Below are positions 59,772 through 64,000 of a DNA stretch of 64,000 bases, piece after piece; positions within the stretch are counted from its first letter, which is position 1, and the number at the start of each line of letters is the position of its first letter. A model generated the notes under the pieces. The model searched no databases and was not told the origin of the DNA. It was given only the letters and a program-made list of their open reading frames with translations. This stretch comes from Ruminococcus sp. (GTDB lineage Bacteria; Bacillota; Clostridia; Oscillospirales; Ruminococcaceae), in NCBI RefSeq assembly GCF_024692365.1, contig NZ_JAILMR010000130.1:62001-126000 (forward strand). Direction: 5' to 3'. The position numbers were made by a program, and so were the translations under genes.

Positions 59772-61145
59772 ATGATTCATAAATATAAACTGGCAGGCTA
59801 CAATGTCCTGCTTGACGTCAACAGCGGCGGTGTCAATATCATAGATGATCTTACCTATGACGTACTTGACAGCGTTGAACCTCCTTTTGCTGAGGAATGT
59901 CCCGCAGAAGTCGTAGCTAAGCTTTCAAGAAGCTATCCTGCACAGGATATCAAGGAATGCTATGAGGAGATAGTATCTCTGTACAATGACAAGATACTGT
60001 ATTCCGATGACGATTATGAAAAATATGCTCTGGTTGCTGTGGCTTCGCCTATCAAGGCTATGTGCCTGCATATTTCTCATGACTGCAACCTGAGATGCAA
60101 GTACTGCTTTGCGTCAACAGGTGATTTCGGTGTTGGCAGAAAGCTTATGGACCTTGAAACTGCCAAACGTGCAATCGATTTTCTTATAGAGAAGTCAGGC
60201 GACAGGAAGTTCCTGGAAGTAGATTTCTTTGGCGGCGAGCCTTCGATGAATTTCGATGTTGTTATGCAGACTGTTGAGTATGCACGTTCAAGAGAAGCAG
60301 CAACTGGCAAGACCTTCAGATTCACCACTACTACCAACGGTATGCACCTTACTGAGGAAATGATCGATTTCATCAATAAGGAGATGTACAATGTAGTTCT
60401 CTCCATTGACGGCAGAAAAGAAGTCAATGACAGAATGAGAGTTCGTGTTGACGGAACAGGCTGTTATGACCTTATCACCAAGAATTTCAAGCGTTTGGTG
60501 GACAAGCGTCCCAACGACAAGGATTGGTATGTTCGCGGCACTTACACCAAGTACAATCTTGATTTCTCTGAAGACGTTGTTCATCTTCATGACCTCGGAT
60601 TTGAGCAGATCTCCGTTGAGCCTGTTATGGCTGATGCTAAAGAGCCCTATGCCATCACCGAAGCAGATCTGCCCCGCATTTTCAAGGAATATGAAGTTCT
60701 TGCAGAAAAGATCAAGAAGATCAGATCAGAAGGTAAGTTCATCAACTTCTTCCACTTCATGCTTGACCTCGATCAGGGTCCCTGTGCTATAAAGAGACTT
60801 CGCGGATGCGGATGCGGCAACGAGTATGTTGCTATCACTCCCGATGGAGATATTTATCCCTGCCACCAGTTTGTTGGCGTTGATGAATACAAGATGGGAA
60901 GCCTTTATGACGGCACATTCAACCTTGAAATGAAAGACGAGTTTGCAAAGGCACACGTTTACAATAAACCTGAATGTAAAAAGTGCTGGGCTAAGTTCTA
61001 TTGCAGCGGCGGATGCAATGCAAACAACTACATCTATCAGGGCGATATCCACGCAGCTCACAAGCTTTCATGTCAGATTCAGAAAAAGCGTCTTGAAGTC
61101 GCAATACTGATGAAAGCTGTTCAGCTTCTGGACGAAGCAGAATAA
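59772..61145 (+). CDS. scfB: SCIFF radical SAM maturase
   Basis: 457 residues. An N-terminal peptide-recognition part (1-85), the radical SAM core with ISHDCNLRCKYCFAS (CxxxCxxC, about residue 100) and DFFGGEPSMNFD, and a SPASM domain with RGCGCGNEYVA, YPCHQF, ECKKCWAKFYCSGGCNANN for extra iron-sulfur clusters. It forms thioether bonds in the ScfA peptide. ATG 59772 follows GAGGGAAG. It lies 140 bp after the precursor, across a structured spacer. Confidence 0.96.
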   Translation: MIHKYKLAGYNVLLDVNSGGVNIIDDLTYDVLDSVEPPFAEECPAEVVAKLSRSYPAQDIKECYEEIVSLYNDKILYSDDDYEKYALVAVASPIKAMCLHISHDCNLRCKYCFASTGDFGVGRKLMDLETAKRAIDFLIEKSGDRKFLEVDFFGGEPSMNFDVVMQTVEYARSREAATGKTFRFTTTTNGMHLTEEMIDFINKEMYNVVLSIDGRKEVNDRMRVRVDGTGCYDLITKNFKRLVDKRPNDKDWYVRGTYTKYNLDFSEDVVHLHDLGFEQISVEPVMADAKEPYAITEADLPRIFKEYEVLAEKIKKIRSEGKFINFFHFMLDLDQGPCAIKRLRGCGCGNEYVAITPDGDIYPCHQFVGVDEYKMGSLYDGTFNLEMKDEFAKAHVYNKPECKKCWAKFYCSGGCNANNYIYQGDIHAAHKLSCQIQKKRLEVAILMKAVQLLDEAE

Positions 61146-61203
61146 TACGACTTTTATCTCCCTCGCTATATGCGGGGGAGATATGATTAATGAGGGCATA
61201 GAT

Positions 61204-61854
61204 ATGTTCGATTACAAAGATATCCGTGAGCTTTTCGATATTTCTTCCCCTATGGGTTGGGATGAGGATATAATGACTGAACTTGAAAAAGAGTATGGCA
61301 GTATTCCTGCGGCGCTGATGGATTATTACCGAACCTGTGCTGGCTGTCAGAAACTGGCATCAAATCTAGCCTGTAATTATCTGATGCCTGCAAACAAAGT
61401 CGGTATATGCAGAGAAGAGGGCTATTACGTTTTCTTTTCTGAAAACCAAAGCGTATCATTATGGGGCATTAAACTTTCCGATATGGATAAGCCGGACTCT
61501 GCCGTTTATGAAAAATTTGACGGCGGCGAGTGGTTCAATACCGGTGAGAGTTTATCGAAGTTACTAACTTTCGAGGGATATATGACAGCGATATCTGACG
61601 GACTTGCTTTTTCGGCAGAAGATTATTACGATGCCGATGAACAGCAAGTCAAAGCTTTGCGTGATACTTTTCAGCATATCGAAAATACCAACAGCAGGAT
61701 ATATGACGGCACGGAGATCTTTCGAGTGAATGAAGATTCATATCTTGCTGTCATGCCATATGAGGTCGGTGCGGCTGTGATGTTCGCTTCAAAAAGCAAA
61801 GAAGGCTTTGATGCTGCACAAAAGGTCGTTCTGCCTTTACTTGATATTAAATAA
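61204..61854 (+). CDS. SUKH/SMI1-like protein, possible immunity protein
   Basis: About 216 residues. LEKEYGSIPAALMDYYRTC resembles the start of the SMI1/KNR4 (SUKH) domain, but the rest matches only loosely. SUKH proteins often protect against toxins; others are housekeeping. The ATG at 61204 is preferred, with GAGGG at 7 nt; an earlier ATG at 61183 is buried in a stem (CTCCCTCGC / GCGGGGGAG). It follows scfB by 58 bp. The link to SCIFF is unproven. Confidence 0.6.
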   Translation: MFDYKDIRELFDISSPMGWDEDIMTELEKEYGSIPAALMDYYRTCAGCQKLASNLACNYLMPANKVGICREEGYYVFFSENQSVSLWGIKLSDMDKPDSAVYEKFDGGEWFNTGESLSKLLTFEGYMTAISDGLAFSAEDYYDADEQQVKALRDTFQHIENTNSRIYDGTEIFRVNEDSYLAVMPYEVGAAVMFASKSKEGFDAAQKVVLPLLDIK

Positions 61855-61867
61855 CAGGAGGATCAAA

Positions 61868-62221
61868 ATGAAGAATATAACCTATTATTATCCTTCAAAA
61901 TACTGCGCTGACGGTGTTAACTGTGTTGCCGCAGGCATATATGAATTTGAGGGTCTGTATTTTACAAGTATTTCCTTTGAACAGGAACCAGAGTTTGGTG
62001 AACATGAGGATGCAAGCGATATCTCTCAGCATCCGCTGGAAGATATCCTTAATAAATTCAGCGTTTATGTACAGGATTATTTTGAGTACGATATCTATTA
62101 CGGCTCAAAGCAGTGTCACCTTGAATTTGCTTCGACAGATATCGAAAATATCAAGGCACTGCGCACTATACTTGGTAAACACGTTTACTGCGATAAAGAT
62201 GGTAATCTTGTCATTGAATGA
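61868..62221 (+). CDS. Uncharacterised 117-residue protein
   Basis: A small acidic, Tyr-rich soluble protein (starts KNITYYYPSKYCADG). No family recognised. It follows the SUKH-like gene by 13 bp with a perfect AGGAGGA ribosome site, so the two are probably co-expressed and may work together. A terminator follows. Confidence 0.7.
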   Translation: MKNITYYYPSKYCADGVNCVAAGIYEFEGLYFTSISFEQEPEFGEHEDASDISQHPLEDILNKFSVYVQDYFEYDIYYGSKQCHLEFASTDIENIKALRTILGKHVYCDKDGNLVIE

Positions 62222-62268
62222 TGTTCGGGTTTTCTGAATTTACTATCAATAACAAACAAGAATATAGG

Positions 62269-62294
62269 GCACTTCCGTTTGCGGAGGTGCTTTT
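62269..62294 (+). terminator. Intrinsic terminator
   Basis: GCACTTCCG / CGGAGGTGC (one G-U) with a TTTG loop, then TTTTGCTTTT. Confidence 0.8.
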
Positions 62295-62370
62295 GCTTTT
62301 ATATCAGCATATGTAAAGAAAAATTTACCGGTATGATGTATTTCAACCACCGAGATAGTGATTTTTGATG

Positions 62371-62399
62371 TTGACAAATTATATGAAACGATATATAAT
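62371..62399 (+). promoter_or_regulatory. miaB promoter
   Basis: TTGACA at 62371-62376 and TATAAT at 62394-62399, 17 bp apart. Confidence 0.88.
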
Positions 62400-62499
62400 A
62401 ATAAAGTATGTTGCAGAATGGCTGATAATGTTTTTTAATTCTGAAAACTGAGGGTCATGACGCACAGTATCTATGCTTATGCTTGAAATGAGGTTAGAA

Positions 62500-63906
62500 A
62501 TGTCTGAATTATACGTTTCCGATGTTGGCAAAGATGAAGCTGTCCGCAGGCTTACCGAGTGGGCTGAAAAATATCGTTCCGACAACGGTCATGCTCCGAT
62601 GGCTTTTTTACATTCCTACGGCTGTCAGCAGAATGTCAGCGACGGCGAAAAGATAAAGGGTATGCTTGCAAAGGTAGGTTATGAATTTACCGATGATACC
62701 GACAATGCACAGCTTATCCTGCTGAACACCTGCGCTGTCCGCGAAAATGCTGAAGACAGAGTTTTCGGCAATATCGGAAATTTCAAAAAACTGAAAGAGA
62801 ACAGCAAAGACCTGATAATAGGTATCTGTGGTTGTATGGCACAGCAGAAGCACGTTGCCGATAAGATAAAAGAATCTTACCGACAGGTAGATCTTGTTTT
62901 CGGCACCTTTGCTTATAACGAGCTTTATTCCATGCTTTGGGAAGTTATCTCAAAGCACCGTCGTCTTTTCAATCAGTCGGAAGTCTGCACTGAGATTGAC
63001 GAGGGAATGACTCAGCTTCGCGATGACAAATTCAGGGCTTTTGTACCGATAATGTACGGCTGTAACAATTTCTGCACCTACTGCATAGTGCCTTATGTAC
63101 GCGGCAGAGAACGAAGCCGTAAACCCGAAGCTGTTCTTGCTGAGGTGAAAAGTCTTGTTGAACAGGGTTACAAAGAGATAACTCTGTTGGGACAGAATGT
63201 TAATTCTTATGCTTACGGATTTCCACAGCTTTTGAGAGATATCGATGCGATAGAAGGGAAGTTCCGCATCAGATTCATGTCCAGTCATCCGAAGGACGCC
63301 ACCAAAGAACTGATAGATACCATCATCGACAGCAAGCATATCTGCAAGCATCTGCATCTTCCTGTACAGGCGGGAAGCGACAGGGTACTGAAGGCAATGA
63401 ACCGCCGCTACACCGTTGATAAGTACATGGAAATGATAGATTATGCCCGCGGACGTATGCCGCATTTCTCTTTCACGACTGATCTCATAGTAGGTTTCCC
63501 TGGGGAGAGTTACGAGGAATTCTGTCAGACAAAGGAACTAATCAAGTGTGTGAAGTACGACAACATATATTCCTTCGTCTATTCAAGACGTTCGGGAACA
63601 CCAGCGGCAGAGATGGAAGATAATATATCGGATAAGCAGAAAGGTCTGTGGCTGAGAGAACTTCTTCTTGAACAGCGTGAGATAACCTCCGAGTGGTTTG
63701 GCAGATTTGTCGGCAAAACCGTCGAAGTCCTTGTCGATGGCGAGGGAAGAACAGGCGAGGGCTGGCTCACCGGTAAGAATGACGAGAATATAATTGTTGA
63801 ATTCCAGGCAGATAAAAAATATATAGGCGAATTTGTCAGTGTGCGTATAACCAAAGCAATGAACTGGGCGCTCTCGGGCGAATTAGTTAATGATAATGTA
63901 GATTAA
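62500..63906 (+). CDS. miaB: tRNA-2-methylthio-N6-isopentenyladenosine synthase
   Basis: 468 residues. The UPF0004 domain has SYGCQQNVSDGEKI, LNTCAVRENAEDRV and IGICGCMAQQ, three cysteines for one cluster. The radical SAM core has YGCNNFCTYCIVPYVRGRE; a TRAM domain ends the protein. It adds a methylthio group to A37 of tRNAs. ATG 62500 follows GAGGTTAG. In Clostridia the next genes are commonly ylbF and mutS, and the next gene fits. Confidence 0.96.
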   Translation: MSELYVSDVGKDEAVRRLTEWAEKYRSDNGHAPMAFLHSYGCQQNVSDGEKIKGMLAKVGYEFTDDTDNAQLILLNTCAVRENAEDRVFGNIGNFKKLKENSKDLIIGICGCMAQQKHVADKIKESYRQVDLVFGTFAYNELYSMLWEVISKHRRLFNQSEVCTEIDEGMTQLRDDKFRAFVPIMYGCNNFCTYCIVPYVRGRERSRKPEAVLAEVKSLVEQGYKEITLLGQNVNSYAYGFPQLLRDIDAIEGKFRIRFMSSHPKDATKELIDTIIDSKHICKHLHLPVQAGSDRVLKAMNRRYTVDKYMEMIDYARGRMPHFSFTTDLIVGFPGESYEEFCQTKELIKCVKYDNIYSFVYSRRSGTPAAEMEDNISDKQKGLWLRELLLEQREITSEWFGRFVGKTVEVLVDGEGRTGEGWLTGKNDENIIVEFQADKKYIGEFVSVRITKAMNWALSGELVNDNVD

Positions 63907-63952
63907 AATCAGTAAATTATTAATATATTAATATAGTTAAGGAGTAGTTAAA

Positions 63953-64000
63953 ATGAACGTAATCGAACTTACAAGACAGCTTGGAAAGGCTATACAGGAA
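63953..64000 (+). CDS. Start of a YlbF-family regulator (partial)
   Basis: Sixteen residues are visible before the window ends (MNVIELTRQLGKAIQE). The start of YlbF/YmcA-like proteins and the position right after miaB agree. AAGGAG lies 8 nt before the ATG. Confidence 0.7.
   Translation, partial: MNVIELTRQLGKAIQE

Overview
The window reads as chromosomal DNA of an anaerobic, low-to-mid G+C Firmicute of the Oscillospiraceae, most like Ruminococcus. The evidence is the class III ribonucleotide reductase with its activase, an NfnAB-type transhydrogenase, RNase M5, the yajC / TIGR04086 / SCIFF / SCIFF-maturase block typical of Clostridia, a T-box before alaS, an archaeal-type AspRS, frequent TTG and GTG starts with strong GGAGG ribosome sites, and many promoters of the form TTGACA, 17 bp, TATAAT. 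The genus is an inference; no rRNA is present. I see no tRNA, rRNA, CRISPR array, transposase or prophage.

Layout. 1-2.5 kb: DHH phosphoesterase and two small proteins. 2.6-5 kb: a strong promoter, a roughly 270-nt structured RNA with its own terminator, then a CotH-kinase lipoprotein. 5.2-7.8 kb (minus): a small operon ending in a flavin reductase, and a secreted zinc phospholipase C-like protein. 8.2-9.2 kb: cysK. 9.2-9.7 kb: repeat block R1. 9.7-20.7 kb: an alanine T-box, a VWA protein, alaS, grpB-like, HIT protein, comEC, holA, rnmV and an MBOAT/DHHW pair. 20.75-21.5 kb: repeat block R2 with inverted ends. 21.6-26 kb: pyrB carrying a PyrI-like zinc knuckle, an amidase-like protein, and an SOS-controlled Y-family polymerase with its YolD partner. 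26-33 kb: comF, a coiled-coil protein, trpF, a GGDEF/EAL protein and asnB. 33-37 kb: NrdR-controlled nrdDG. 37-42 kb (minus): nadE, gltA and a FUSC/HAD-like fusion. 42.5-46.3 kb: exoA, a phosphoesterase, an AT-rich GIY-YIG gene and aspS. 46.5-50.7 kb: a lipoprotein, PrsW, OGG and an Imm1-like protein. 50.7-56.1 kb: rlmB, a P-type-ATPase-like protein without its phosphorylation motif, and a glycosidase-like lipoprotein. 56.2-64 kb: nfnAB, yajC, scfA/scfB, two small immunity-like proteins, miaB and the start of a ylbF-like gene.

Most genes are housekeeping. Three things stand out. First, a dispersed repeat family built from two perfect palindromes and a TACCAAAnnATACGA unit occurs between genes (R1, R2 and near 5.1 kb), and closely similar sequence lies inside the coding linkers of two exported or membrane proteins. 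Second, an unusual number of proteins keep a recognisable fold but lack the catalytic residues: MBOAT and its DHHW partner, the P-type ATPase homologue, the HAD-like tail of the FUSC protein, the amidase, the ComEC metallo-lactamase domain, and the missing glycyl-radical motif of NrdD. Third, there is structured RNA: the pseudoknot-containing leader before cotH and the folded spacer between the SCIFF precursor and its maturase. Gene functions are assigned from motifs remembered by the annotator; no database search was run.
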